From assembly GCA_002391675.1 (NCBI GenBank), contig DGFM01000052.1:1-43436 (forward strand): a stretch of DNA of 43,436 bases. The letters are read 5' to 3'. Of this stretch, positions 24,555-33,753 are shown one piece after another. The notes under the pieces were generated by a model, which was not told where the DNA came from, searched no databases, and worked only from the letters and a program-made list of their open reading frames with translations. Within the stretch, counting starts at the first letter, position 1. Every line of letters starts with the position of its first letter. This DNA comes from Cloacimonetes bacterium UBA3900. GTDB taxonomy: Bacteria > Cloacimonadota > Cloacimonadia > Cloacimonadales > Cloacimonadaceae. The translations under genes were made by a program, and so were the position numbers.

Positions 24555-25904
24555 ATGAAGAACAAGACCTTAGTCAGCATCCTGCTTCTGCTGATTTGCT
24601 CGCTGCTTTTGGCAGAAGATTGGCTCACCATCTACAATGATGACCTGTCCTTGGTGCGCAGCACCTTTGAGATCGAGCTTGAGGCGGGAAGGCAGGAATA
24701 CAATTTTGATATGATCACCTCACGCATCCAGCCCGGCAGCGTGATCGTAAGTTCCAAGCTCCCAGGCTTTAAGGTGGCAGAACAGAACTATGAATATGAC
24801 CTGGCAGACCGCTATGCGGTTTTGGGTAAGTATCTGAATAAAGAAATCACCGTTTATATGGAGGATGGCTCCAGAACCAGCGGCTACCTCAAGTTCTTTG
24901 ATTATAGCACCTACGGCATCGAGGAAAGCAAAACGCAGCGGTTTATCATGGTTGCTGCAGACAAGGTGCAGACCATCCAGCTGGCCAGTTTGCCGGAAAA
25001 CTTCTATGTGCGTCCCACGCTGCATTGGAGCTTGATTTCGCCCCAAAGCGGCCGTGTCCCGATCCAGCTCAGTTACCTCAGCGGCGGCTTCAGCTGGGAT
25101 GTGACCTACAACACCGTTTGGGATGGCGAAAAGCTGGATTTCAACTCCTGGGTAACGATCAACAACCGCAGCGGCAGAGCCTTTGAAGATGCCAATCTCA
25201 AGCTCATCGCCGGCGAAATCAACCGTGTGCGTGAATTCACCATCCGGGGTGGCAGAAGAAAAGAAGTAACCTTCAGCACGGCGAACTTGGCCGTAGATGA
25301 AGCAGCTCCCTCCTTTGAAGAGAAGGCTTTCCACGATTTTCATATGTATACCCTGGATCAGAAGGTGAGCTTTGCCAACAACCAAACCAAGCAGCTCAGC
25401 CTCTATCCCACCATGAACGTAACTGCCGAAGGCAGATATGAATACGATGTTTGGGGCGATGCCGTGCGCAGCATCATCAAGTTTAAAAACACCGAAGAAA
25501 ACGGCATCGGAGTGCCGCTGCCCAAAGGCGTGATCAAGGTCTACAAACAGGATAGCGATGAAAATATGGAATTCATCGGCGAAGACAGCATCAACCACAC
25601 CGGCCGCAACGAAGAGGTTAAGATCACCACCGGCAAAGCCTTTGACCTTGTGGCCAGCACCCTGAGCAAAAACCGCAAAAACATTTCCAAAAACGTATCC
25701 GAATGCACTATTCAGGTGACCATCCGCAACAACAGCAACGAAGAAAAGACCATCGACGTCTTCCATCAACTGGGCGGCAACGCACGCATCATCCGCTGGG
25801 ACATCAAACCCGAAATCGATAGCAACAACAAGGCAACTTTCCCGGTAACCGTCCCCAAGGACTCTGAAATCATCTTCACCTTCCGGGAAAGAACCGAGTA
25901 TTAA
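24555..25904 (+). CDS. DUF4139 exported protein, paralogue 1
   Basis: A 449-residue protein with signal peptide MKNKTLVSILLLLICSLLLA. AAGGAG lies 6 nt upstream of the ATG, so earlier in-frame starts are rejected. The family segments YNDDLSLVRSTFEIEL, ISPQSGRVPIQLSYLSGGFSWD and the C-terminal EEKTIDVFHQLGGNARIIRWD match DUF4139-type proteins, which are envelope-associated and of unknown function. It is nearly collinear with the next gene; the main divergence is a block at about residues 226-250 (EFTIRGGRRKEVTFSTANLA here). The two arose by tandem duplication. Confidence 0.8.
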   Translation: MKNKTLVSILLLLICSLLLAEDWLTIYNDDLSLVRSTFEIELEAGRQEYNFDMITSRIQPGSVIVSSKLPGFKVAEQNYEYDLADRYAVLGKYLNKEITVYMEDGSRTSGYLKFFDYSTYGIEESKTQRFIMVAADKVQTIQLASLPENFYVRPTLHWSLISPQSGRVPIQLSYLSGGFSWDVTYNTVWDGEKLDFNSWVTINNRSGRAFEDANLKLIAGEINRVREFTIRGGRRKEVTFSTANLAVDEAAPSFEEKAFHDFHMYTLDQKVSFANNQTKQLSLYPTMNVTAEGRYEYDVWGDAVRSIIKFKNTEENGIGVPLPKGVIKVYKQDSDENMEFIGEDSINHTGRNEEVKITTGKAFDLVASTLSKNRKNISKNVSECTIQVTIRNNSNEEKTIDVFHQLGGNARIIRWDIKPEIDSNNKATFPVTVPKDSEIIFTFRERTEY

Positions 25905-25967
25905 GGCCATGAAAGATAGTCTGTTACCCGCTCTGCCCGTGCACTCGGATGCAGGATTGGGATTTCC

Positions 25968-25999
25968 CGATAGTATTGCGGATGAAAAAGATTATCTTA
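25968..25999 (+). promoter_or_regulatory. Conserved upstream element of second DUF4139 gene
   Basis: Second copy of the CCCGATAGTA ... GAAAAAGATTATCTTA arrangement described at 24480. AAGGAG follows at about 26024-26029. Confidence 0.4.
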
Positions 26000-26037
26000 T
26001 CAATACAAAATTAGTCTTGAAATAAAGGAGTATAAAC

Positions 26038-27381
26038 ATGAAGAACAAGATCTTAGTCAGCATCCTGCTTTTGCTGATCGGCACAATGCTTTTGGCAGAA
26101 GATTGGCTCACCATCTACAACGATGATCTGTCGTTGGTGCGCAGTACCTTTGACCTCGACCTGCAGGGCGGGAGGCAAGAATACAATTTTGACATGATCA
26201 CCTCGCGCATCCAGCCCAGCAGCGTGATCGTAAGTTCCAAGCTCCCAGGCTTTAAGGTGGCAGAACAGAATTATGAATATGACCTGGCAGACAGAGGAGC
26301 GGTTTTGGGCAAATATCTGGATAAAGAAGTGACGGTTTACATGGAGGATGGCTCGCGTACCACCGGCATCCTAAAGTTCTTTGACCGCAGCACCTACGGC
26401 ATCACCGAGAGCGGAACCGAGCGCTTCATCATGGTTGACGCAGCTAAGGCGCAGACGGTGCAATTGGCCAGTTTGCCCACTAACTTTTATGTGCGTCCCA
26501 CGCTGCATTGGAGCTTGATTTCGCCCCGAAGCGGCAAGGTGCCGATCCAGCTCAGCTACCTCAGCGGCGGCTTTAGCTGGGATGTGACCTACAACACCGT
26601 TTGGGATGGCGAAAAGCTGGATTTCAACTCCTGGGTGACCATCAACAACCGCAGCGGCAGAGCCTTTGAAGACGTCAATCTCAAGCTCATCGCCGGCGAC
26701 ATCAATAAAGCGCGTGATTATGGCTATTTTGAAGAAATGGCCAAGGCCTATTCGGCAGCGGGTGGGGATGATTATTATGAAGCACCCTCCTTTGAAGAAA
26801 AGGCTTTTCACGACTTTCATATGTATACCCTGGATGAGAAAGTGAGCTTTGCAAACAACCAAACCAAGCAGCTGGCCCTCTATCCCACCATGAAGGTAAG
26901 TGCTGAAGGCAGATATGAATACGATCTCTGGGGTAGTGGCGTAAAGAGCGTGATCAAGTTTAAAAATACCGAAGCAAATGGCATCGGCGTGCCGCTTCCC
27001 AAAGGCGTGATCAAGGTCTACAAGCAAGATAGCGATGAGAATATGGAATTCATCGGCGAAGACAGCATCGACCACACCGGCCGCAACGAAGAGGTGAAAA
27101 TCACCACCGGCAAAGCCTTTGACATCGTGGCCAGCACGCTGAGCAAAGATAGAGCATATATCTCAGACAGGGTGAGCGAACGCACCGTTCAGGTGACGAT
27201 CCGCAACAACAGCGACGAAGAAAAGACCATCGACGTCTTCTATCAGCTGGGCGGCAACACACGCATCCTGCGCTCTGACATCAAACCCGAAATCGACACC
27301 AACAACAGGGCAACTTTCATCGTGAAAGTCCCCAAAAACACTCAAGCGATCTTCAGCTTCCGTGAAAGAACCGAGTACTAA
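26038..27381 (+). CDS. DUF4139 exported protein, paralogue 2
   Basis: A 447-residue protein with signal peptide MKNKILVSILLLLIGTMLLA. Much of the sequence is identical to paralogue 1, including long stretches such as DMITSRIQPSSVIVSSKLPG. The block at about residues 226-250 is replaced by an acidic, Tyr-rich sequence (DYGYFEEMAKAYSAAGGDDY), consistent with divergence of a surface loop. The small heat-shock gene begins 4 nt after its stop, linking the two transcriptionally. Confidence 0.8.
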   Translation: MKNKILVSILLLLIGTMLLAEDWLTIYNDDLSLVRSTFDLDLQGGRQEYNFDMITSRIQPSSVIVSSKLPGFKVAEQNYEYDLADRGAVLGKYLDKEVTVYMEDGSRTTGILKFFDRSTYGITESGTERFIMVDAAKAQTVQLASLPTNFYVRPTLHWSLISPRSGKVPIQLSYLSGGFSWDVTYNTVWDGEKLDFNSWVTINNRSGRAFEDVNLKLIAGDINKARDYGYFEEMAKAYSAAGGDDYYEAPSFEEKAFHDFHMYTLDEKVSFANNQTKQLALYPTMKVSAEGRYEYDLWGSGVKSVIKFKNTEANGIGVPLPKGVIKVYKQDSDENMEFIGEDSIDHTGRNEEVKITTGKAFDIVASTLSKDRAYISDRVSERTVQVTIRNNSDEEKTIDVFYQLGGNTRILRSDIKPEIDTNNRATFIVKVPKNTQAIFSFRERTEY

Positions 27382-27385
27382 AGCC

Positions 27386-27826
27386 ATGAAAGACAATCTC
27401 TATAACAATCTCTTAGGAATTCAGCGCGCCATGCTGAAGGTGCTGGGCGAGGTTTCTTCGCTCACCAGCAGTCCTGTGGCCATTGAGGAAGCCATCGATG
27501 ACCATTGGCATCCCAAGTGTGACGTATTTGAGACCTCCACGCATTGGGTGATCGTGATGGAGCTGGCAGGCGTCAATAAAGATGAGGTAAGTATCACGCT
27601 CACAGATGATTACCTGCGCATCAGCGGCACACGTATCTTCACCACCGACGGCGAGCGCGCCAGCTATTACAATATGGAAATAGAAACCGGCAACTTCGAC
27701 CGCCGTTTCTTCCTGCCCGACACACCCATAGAGAAAGACAACCCCAAGGTGCAATACATCAACGGAATGCTGCGCATCGCATTTCCGCTGGCACCCATAG
27801 TAGAGAGAATTATCCCCATTTCATGA
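27386..27826 (+). CDS. Small heat-shock protein (Hsp20/alpha-crystallin family)
   Basis: A 146-residue ATP-independent holdase. The alpha-crystallin domain spans about 43-135: CDVFETSTHWVIVMELAGV, VSITLTDDYLRISGTR, and the terminal NGMLRIAFPL (GxLxIxxP-type motif). The C-terminal VERIIPIS supplies the IxI-like tail used in oligomerisation. The ATG at 27386 is chosen; an in-frame GTG at 27362 lies inside the upstream gene. There is no strong ribosome site, so translation is probably coupled to the DUF4139 gene. Confidence 0.9.
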   Translation: MKDNLYNNLLGIQRAMLKVLGEVSSLTSSPVAIEEAIDDHWHPKCDVFETSTHWVIVMELAGVNKDEVSITLTDDYLRISGTRIFTTDGERASYYNMEIETGNFDRRFFLPDTPIEKDNPKVQYINGMLRIAFPLAPIVERIIPIS

Positions 27827-27855
27827 GCTGATTAATACTTCATACTCCTCATACT

Positions 27856-27897
27856 CCCTGCAGACTAAGCTTGACAAGCGCTGCAGGGTTTTTTTTA
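27856..27897 (+). terminator. Strong intrinsic terminator with an embedded -35-like sequence
   Basis: CCCTGCAG (27856-27863) pairs with CTGCAGGG (27881-27888) and is followed by eight T. The loop itself folds as GCTTG-A-CAAGC and contains TTGACA (27871-27876). TTTATG lies 17 nt downstream, so the same bases could act as a promoter for ackA. Confidence 0.75.
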
Positions 27898-27932
27898 TGT
27901 CCTAAAAATACAATCAATAAAGGATGTGAAAA

Positions 27933-29129
27933 ATGAAGATTCTCGTGATCAACTGCGGTAGCTCCTCGCTCAAATATGAGGTCTACCAAATGCCGGAACA
28001 GATTAGCCTGGGCAAAGGACAGGTAGAACGCATCGGCCTGGAAGACAGCTTTTTAAACCAGGAACGCGGAAGTGAGACCTTCCATCTGGACAAACCGGCT
28101 CCCACACATACGGAAGCCTTTGCCATGATGATCGATGCACTGCTGAATTCCAAATGTAAACTCATCGACTCTCCCGAAGAAATCTCCGGAGTGGGACACA
28201 GAGTGGTGCACGGCGGCGAAGACTATGCCCAATCCGTGATCATCGACGATAAGGTGATCAAAGCGATCGAAGACAATATAGCCTTGGCACCCCTGCACAA
28301 TCCCGCCAACCTCATCGGCATCAGACAAAGCATGAATATCTTCAAGGATGTGCCGCAAGTGGCCGTCTTTGATACCTCTTTCCACCAAACCATGCCACCC
28401 AGCGCCTATCTCTATGGCCTCCCACGCGAACTTTATGACAAATACCGCATCCGCAGATACGGTTTTCACGGCACCTCACACCGATATGTGTCAAATGTGG
28501 CTCTGCAACTTACGAAACGCTCCGCCGAAAACACCAGTATGATCACCTGTCACCTGGGCAACGGGGCCTCCATCACTGCCATCCAAAATGGCGTATCCTT
28601 CGACACCTCAATGGGATTCACTCCCCTGGAAGGCTTGATCATGGGCACGCGCAGCGGAGACCTCGATCCCTCCATCCTCTTCTACCTGGAAGAACGCGGC
28701 TACAGCATGAAAGACCTCAATATCATGCTCAATAAAAAGAGCGGACTGCTGGGGCTCTCCGGAATTTCCAGCGACCTGCGTGACCTGGAAGCCGCTGCAG
28801 AAGCCGGAAACGCAAACGCCATCCAAGCGCTGGATGCCTTCGCACATCGCGTCAAAAAATACATCGGTGCCTATGCCGCGTGCATGGTAAAAGTAGACCT
28901 CCTCATCTTTACCGGAGGCATCGGCGAAAACGGCGTCAATATGCGCAACAGAATCTGTAACAGACTGGAAAACATCGGCATACATATCAGCCCCGAACTC
29001 AACCAGGAAGTGGGCTCGCAACCCGGAGTCATCTCCAAAGCCTATTCACCCGTCACAATCCTGGTCATCCCCACCAATGAGGAACTGCAGATTGCGATGG
29101 ATACGCATGAGCTGGTTTCGGTGAGTTGA
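27933..29129 (+). CDS. ackA: Acetate kinase
   Basis: A 398-residue cytoplasmic enzyme converting acetyl phosphate and ADP to acetate and ATP, usually the last step of acetogenic fermentation. Catalytic residues known from the family line up: Asn7 in NCGSSSLKYE, Arg90 in GHRVVHGGE, Asp148 in VFDTSFHQTMP, His180 in YGFHGTSHRYVS, Arg241 in MGTRSGDLDP and Glu384 in PTNEELQIAM. AAGGATGTG precedes the ATG. No phosphotransacetylase gene is adjacent. The stop codon lies in a GTGAGTTGATAGTTGG sequence resembling the heptamer repeats. Confidence 0.96.
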   Translation: MKILVINCGSSSLKYEVYQMPEQISLGKGQVERIGLEDSFLNQERGSETFHLDKPAPTHTEAFAMMIDALLNSKCKLIDSPEEISGVGHRVVHGGEDYAQSVIIDDKVIKAIEDNIALAPLHNPANLIGIRQSMNIFKDVPQVAVFDTSFHQTMPPSAYLYGLPRELYDKYRIRRYGFHGTSHRYVSNVALQLTKRSAENTSMITCHLGNGASITAIQNGVSFDTSMGFTPLEGLIMGTRSGDLDPSILFYLEERGYSMKDLNIMLNKKSGLLGLSGISSDLRDLEAAAEAGNANAIQALDAFAHRVKKYIGAYAACMVKVDLLIFTGGIGENGVNMRNRICNRLENIGIHISPELNQEVGSQPGVISKAYSPVTILVIPTNEELQIAMDTHELVSVS

Positions 29130-29741
29130 TAGTTGGCTGCGTAGGGGCGCTTGCCCATGGCGCCGGTTTTGTTTCTTCCACGGATGTGGCCAGCAAGCTG
29201 GCAAGATGGAGAGAGGGAGGGGCGATTTCGTCGCAGTTGTGAGTAGTGAGTTGTGAGTTGTGAGCGGCTGCGCAAGTGATTGGGATGCGGATAGTTATTA
29301 GGTTTAGAACAGCAAACTTCGTTTGCTTGCGGCGGTGCGGCTTACGCCGGTACCTTCGGTGCGTGGCAGGCTCCGGCTACCGGGCTGCGCTGGTTTCGGG
29401 GATGCGGACGATTGTGGTGTTGATTCGCACGATGGTGGAGCTCTTCTTTTTTCCACGAATTACACGAATTATGCGGCCAGCTACCGCTGGCTTTTTAATC
29501 AATAATCTATGGTGTCCAAGCCTTGAAACATGGCTCCCCATCTACATCTTGGCGATTACTAACAACTGACAACTGGAAACTGGCAACTTGCCGACATCGT
29601 CGGCCCCCGGGCGAGGTCGTCAGGGTATATTATGAAGGGATGTTTTTCTGAAGTCGGTTTTGTTTTGGCCTTGCCGAAACAATGTGACCGCTACGGCGAA
29701 CGCCTCTGCCGGACTAACTGCGGCGCAGCCTTACCGCCAGC
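29130..29741. repeat. Intergenic repeats, including partial copy D of the 145-bp element
   Basis: No gene in 610 nt. Contents: a GGGGCGCTTGCCCATGGCGCC hairpin-like unit near 29144; the inverted heptamer cluster at about 29236-29285 with GCGCAAGTGATTGGGAT; CACGAATTA repeats at about 29454-29470 followed by GCCAGC/GCTGGC; AACTGACAACTGG at 29562-29590; and partial copy D of the interspersed element at 29611-29655 (GCGAGGTCGTCAGGGTAT). Confidence 0.7.
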
Positions 29742-29993
29742 TTAAAGCCTGATGGGGGTGATGGTGCCCTGATTGAGCTTGAGTGCGGGTTTGCCGTGGA
29801 TCATCATCACGATGCCCAGCTCCTTTTTGCAGGAGGGACAAAGCGGACGCGAGTGCGTGGCCGCTCCTTTGATGCCCACAAAGTCGTCTGTGAGCCTGTC
29901 TATCATGCATTTGATCAGTCTGCCTTTGCCGGCTTTGTAGTAGCGGAAAAGCAGGTAGCCGCATTTGCATTGGACGTCCAGGATCCTGGCCAA
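29742..29993 (-). CDS. Small zinc-ribbon protein
   Basis: An 83-residue protein with CxC at Cys9/Cys11 and CPSC at Cys52/Cys55, a likely zinc ribbon; Cys29 is extra. The proposed start is TTG at 29993 with AGGTG upstream, placed 7 nt after the stop codon of the cyclase-like gene, so it is the last gene of that operon. Such ribbons often mediate RNA, DNA or protein contacts. Specific role unknown. Confidence 0.6.
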   Translation of the reverse strand: MARILDVQCKCGYLLFRYYKAGKGRLIKCMIDRLTDDFVGIKGAATHSRPLCPSCKKELGIVMMIHGKPALKLNQGTITPIRL

Positions 29994-30000
29994 GCTGCAC

Positions 30001-33000
30001 CTATTCCTGTTGTGATTTCAGCTGCTCTATCTGCTGTTTGGTGACGTCGATAAAGTATTGTGCATCGCAGCTTTGGAAGGTTTCCAGCGCTTTCTCCAGC
30101 TTCTGGAGAGCGGTGGTGATGTCGCCCTGTTCCACGTCCAGCATGGCCATGTTGAACCAGGTGCGGCCGATGTCGTCTACGTCGTTGACCAGCGTGGCGA
30201 TGCGCATCTGTTCCCGGTAGAGCTTTTCTGCCTTGGCAAAGTCGCCTCTCTTCTTGGCCACGTTGCCGATGTTGCCGATGGAGTGTGCCTTGCCTTCCAT
30301 ATCCTGCAACTGGTGCTGGATGCGGAGGTTGGCCCGGTAAATCTTGAGGGCTTCGTCGAGGCGGTTGTGCGTGAAATTGATGTCGCCGAGGGCGTCGTAG
30401 CAGAAGCTCATGCCCACTTTGTCGTTGATTTCGCGGGCCAGCTCCAGCGAGCGCGTCACATATTCTTCCGTCTTATCTATCTGCCCTTCATAATAATACA
30501 TCTCTCCGATGTCGTAGAGGACGATGGAGATTTGTATCTTGTTGCCAATGTATTCGGCGAGCTTGAGGCTTTGCTGGTAGAGCTCCATGGCCTTGGCGTT
30601 TTCGCCGATGTTGCGGTAATAGATTCCGAGGTCGAGCAGCACCTTGCTGTAGCCGTTGCGGTCGCCGCTTCTGGAAGCGAGGTCCAATGCTTTGTGGTAG
30701 TGTTTCAGGGCGGGCGCTTTCTTGCCCATGCGGGAGTGGACGATCCCGAGTCCGGCGTGTCCGATGCGCATGGAGATTGGGTCTTTGAGCTGAGTGCCTA
30801 TCTTGAGCTTTTCGGTGTAAAACTCTTTGGCTTTGGGGTAGTCGCCCTTATTGGTGTAATAGCTGCCGATGATGCCTGCGAGTGTGTTGAGGGCCAGGCG
30901 GTGCTTATGCTCTTTGAGGCGGTTCCAGAGCGGCAGCGCCTTGCTTTCGATGGCTGCGTGATCCATGGTGAAGAGGATGGCTTCGCAGTGGTCGGTGTCC
31001 ACCTTGTCCTTGATCACGGGGTCTTTGATCCGGCCGCTGTATCGGGTGAGAAACTCGTCCAATTCGGGATATTGGGCGCGGTTGATGAACAGCCGTGATT
31101 TGAGGTAGATCCACTGGTCTTTTTGGGGTTTATCCGAATCCAGGAGCGCTTCATGTTCCTCGAGGATGGCTTCCGCTTTGTCGTTGTCCGCCAGCATCAG
31201 ATGCAGTTCGGCACAGGCGAGTTCAGCGTCGATGGCGGCGGTTTCATCCACAGGATACTGGGCGATCTGCTGGCACATTCTGAGGCAGAGCTCCAGCGCA
31301 CCGCTATAAAAATAGTGCCGGGCGAGTTTGCCGCACCAGCGGTAGATTTCTTCCCTGTCCTGAGCTCTGACCCAATGGTAGGCGGCGAGGTCCCAGACCT
31401 GTTCATTATCGCTGTCTTTATTGGAATAGAAGGTGGCGATGCGCCTGTGGATATCCTGTTTTTCGCCGAGGAGGATGCTGCGGTAGACGGTCTCCGAAAA
31501 GAGGGGATTTACAAAGCTGATGAGCTGCACGTCCGTTTCCTCATATTTGAGGATGCCTTTGGCAAGGAGGCTTTCGTAGGCGGCGACGGTGCGGGCAAAA
31601 TCATAGCGGGTAAACAGGGGTTCGACCTCGCTGAGATTCACGGGTTTGCCATAGATGGAGGCGAGGCGGATGTAGAGCTGTTCATCGGGCGGGAGGCTCT
31701 CGTATTGCGCCTGGAGGAGGTTTTCCAGATCATCTGGGAGCAGCCCTTGCGTCCTCATATCTTCGATGATCTGGTGCGTGATGAGGTCGCTGGATGCAGC
31801 CCAGTGCTTTTGGATGTGCGAAAGCAGGTCGCGCAGAAAACGGGGGTTGCCGCGGCTGATGCTGAAGAGCCTTTGTGAGGCATGCGAGGTGATATTGGGC
31901 ACAAAGTGTCTGATGTATTCCTGCGCCGTATCCAGCGTCCAGTTGCTCAGCTTGACCTCCCGGATGTCAAAGCCCTGCAAAGCTTCGTCTTTTATCATAT
32001 CCAGCGAGGTGATGATGACTTTATCCTTCTGGTAGAGTTTGTGGCGGACCAATTGGAGGATGAGCCTGCGGCTTTGGAGATCGAAGTAATGGTAGTTTTC
32101 GATCACCAGGATGCGGCCTTCGGGATAGAGGTGGGTGAGCATTTCCAGCACCGTCTGCAAGGCTGCTTCCTGCCTCCCTACAGAGCTGGGCCTGCCGAAA
32201 ACCAGCTCCTTGAGCATCTTTTCGTCGAAGATGATGCCCTTGGATTTTGCCCAGGCGGTGATGGAGTCAAATTCGTCTCTGAAATGGATGATGCCCAGTT
32301 CCTGGCGCATACTGCTGAAGAAGATTTCCAGCCTGAGTGCGGAATAATGAGGCTCGGCGACGAACATCTGGAAGGCGGGCTCGCTGTCCCAATAGGGTTT
32401 GCAGAGCTTGTAAGCCATTTGGCTCTTGCCTGTGCCGGGACTGCCGTGGATCACGCACAGGAAGCCATCTTCCGAGCTCATGCCATGCTGCAATCGGGCA
32501 AAGGCCTCAGAATCGTAGACCAGGGGATCGGAATCGTATTCCTGAGCCAGGTTTCCCCATCTGGGCGGCAGCTCACGCACGAGCTTGTAGATGTCCAGCG
32601 GCTCTTTGATGCCCTTGAGGCCGGTGCTGCCCAGGTAGTGAGTTTCAAAGCGGCCTACCAGGTAGGGGAGCAATTCCTTGGAGAGGCAGACTTCTCCCGG
32701 GCCGGCGAAGTTCATCAACCGCGCAGCGATATTCACCGCATTGCCGATGATGCCGTATTCGTAGCGTTTGGGTGCGCCGATGACGCCAAAGAAGGCGTTG
32801 CTGTAGGTGATGCCCACGGAGATTTCTATGCCCGACCGCCTGATGCGTGAGACGCGATGCGCCACGGTGAAGGCGCGGAAGATGTCGTTTCCATAGACGA
32901 AAGGCACGCCGAAGGTAACCAGGATGATGTAACCCTTGTCGGTGTAGTCTATTTTGTTGATTACGCCCATGTTTTTGACCACGATGGACTGCACTTTTCT

Positions 33001-33753
33001 ATAGACGGTTTGGTAGTCTTCCGGGTCGATGTCATCGCTTTGGGTGGGTACGAGTTTGATGAAGAGGACGGAGGCGTTTCTCAGCTCGGCGGGATTGCTC
33101 TGCAGGCTGAGTTTGCGCACTATATCCTGGGGGAGAAAGAGGTTTGCCGATCTCGAAGTGGGCAGCTTTTGCGGTTCAAGCAGATAGGGGGTGGGTGGAA
33201 TCTCGCAGGCGGGGCCCAGAAGCTCATCTGCCTCGGCTTTTTCTGCCAGTTCATACACCGCTTCCAGGGCTGGTGAAGTGAGATAGTAATCCAGGTGCCA
33301 CTTGGGTTCGCCCACCACGCAAAGCTTGACGGGGCCTATTCCCCAGGCGCCGTGGATGTGAAAGCCAAAGCCATATTCCTTTTGGAAGCGCACATCCAGG
33401 ACGGCCGTCTGCTCCAGCACTTCCCGGCAGAGCTGTTGCATATCGGGAAGCTGCCGGTCATTGATGGGAAGGATGATGAGGCAGGCATCGCCACCATATT
33501 TGACGATCTCACCGCCATGGGGCTTGATGATCTTGTCCACATCGCCAAAATAGCGGTTCAATACGTTGGTGATCAGCTCAACGCCATAGTGCCCGCCGGA
33601 AGTGGCGGCCTCCGTGATCTTGGTGAAGCCGGAGACATCCAAAAACATGATGCCGGCGTAAAGATCACGCGTGAAAGGCAGAGACGATTTGGCCCTGACC
33701 CCACCCAGGAGCCTGGAGGGGATCAGAGCCTTGGAAATATATTGTTTTACTAT
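30001..33753 (-). CDS. Soluble adenylyl cyclase-like protein: C1-C2-NTPase-TPR
   Basis: A large cytoplasmic protein (1250 residues if it starts at ATA 33753; 1215 from the first ATG at 33648). Numbering from that ATG: cyclase domain 1 has both metal aspartates, Asp4 in FLDVSGFTKITE and Asp54 in KYGGDACLII. Domain 2 lacks them but has Lys238 (DKGYIILVTFG) and the transition-state Asn/Arg in GIIGNAVNIAARL (Asn306, Arg310). The two halves complement each other as in mammalian soluble cyclase. Then a P-loop GSPGTGKS at 402-409 in an AAA/STAND module, and at least six TPRs from about 850 to the end. The upstream residues YISKALIPSRLLGGVRAK are in frame without ATG/GTG/TTG; AAGGA is 7 nt before ATA, which overlaps the previous stop as ATAG. 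It probably makes cAMP. Confidence 0.85.
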   Translation of the reverse strand: MVKQYISKALIPSRLLGGVRAKSSLPFTRDLYAGIMFLDVSGFTKITEAATSGGHYGVELITNVLNRYFGDVDKIIKPHGGEIVKYGGDACLIILPINDRQLPDMQQLCREVLEQTAVLDVRFQKEYGFGFHIHGAWGIGPVKLCVVGEPKWHLDYYLTSPALEAVYELAEKAEADELLGPACEIPPTPYLLEPQKLPTSRSANLFLPQDIVRKLSLQSNPAELRNASVLFIKLVPTQSDDIDPEDYQTVYRKVQSIVVKNMGVINKIDYTDKGYIILVTFGVPFVYGNDIFRAFTVAHRVSRIRRSGIEISVGITYSNAFFGVIGAPKRYEYGIIGNAVNIAARLMNFAGPGEVCLSKELLPYLVGRFETHYLGSTGLKGIKEPLDIYKLVRELPPRWGNLAQEYDSDPLVYDSEAFARLQHGMSSEDGFLCVIHGSPGTGKSQMAYKLCKPYWDSEPAFQMFVAEPHYSALRLEIFFSSMRQELGIIHFRDEFDSITAWAKSKGIIFDEKMLKELVFGRPSSVGRQEAALQTVLEMLTHLYPEGRILVIENYHYFDLQSRRLILQLVRHKLYQKDKVIITSLDMIKDEALQGFDIREVKLSNWTLDTAQEYIRHFVPNITSHASQRLFSISRGNPRFLRDLLSHIQKHWAASSDLITHQIIEDMRTQGLLPDDLENLLQAQYESLPPDEQLYIRLASIYGKPVNLSEVEPLFTRYDFARTVAAYESLLAKGILKYEETDVQLISFVNPLFSETVYRSILLGEKQDIHRRIATFYSNKDSDNEQVWDLAAYHWVRAQDREEIYRWCGKLARHYFYSGALELCLRMCQQIAQYPVDETAAIDAELACAELHLMLADNDKAEAILEEHEALLDSDKPQKDQWIYLKSRLFINRAQYPELDEFLTRYSGRIKDPVIKDKVDTDHCEAILFTMDHAAIESKALPLWNRLKEHKHRLALNTLAGIIGSYYTNKGDYPKAKEFYTEKLKIGTQLKDPISMRIGHAGLGIVHSRMGKKAPALKHYHKALDLASRSGDRNGYSKVLLDLGIYYRNIGENAKAMELYQQSLKLAEYIGNKIQISIVLYDIGEMYYYEGQIDKTEEYVTRSLELAREINDKVGMSFCYDALGDINFTHNRLDEALKIYRANLRIQHQLQDMEGKAHSIGNIGNVAKKRGDFAKAEKLYREQMRIATLVNDVDDIGRTWFNMAMLDVEQGDITTALQKLEKALETFQSCDAQYFIDVTKQQIEQLKSQQE

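Noticed and set aside
30058..31098. Long frames opposite the cyclase/TPR gene
   Set aside because: Antisense shadows of a strongly supported coding frame; similar long shadows lie opposite the acyl-CoA dehydrogenase, surface protein and pump genes.
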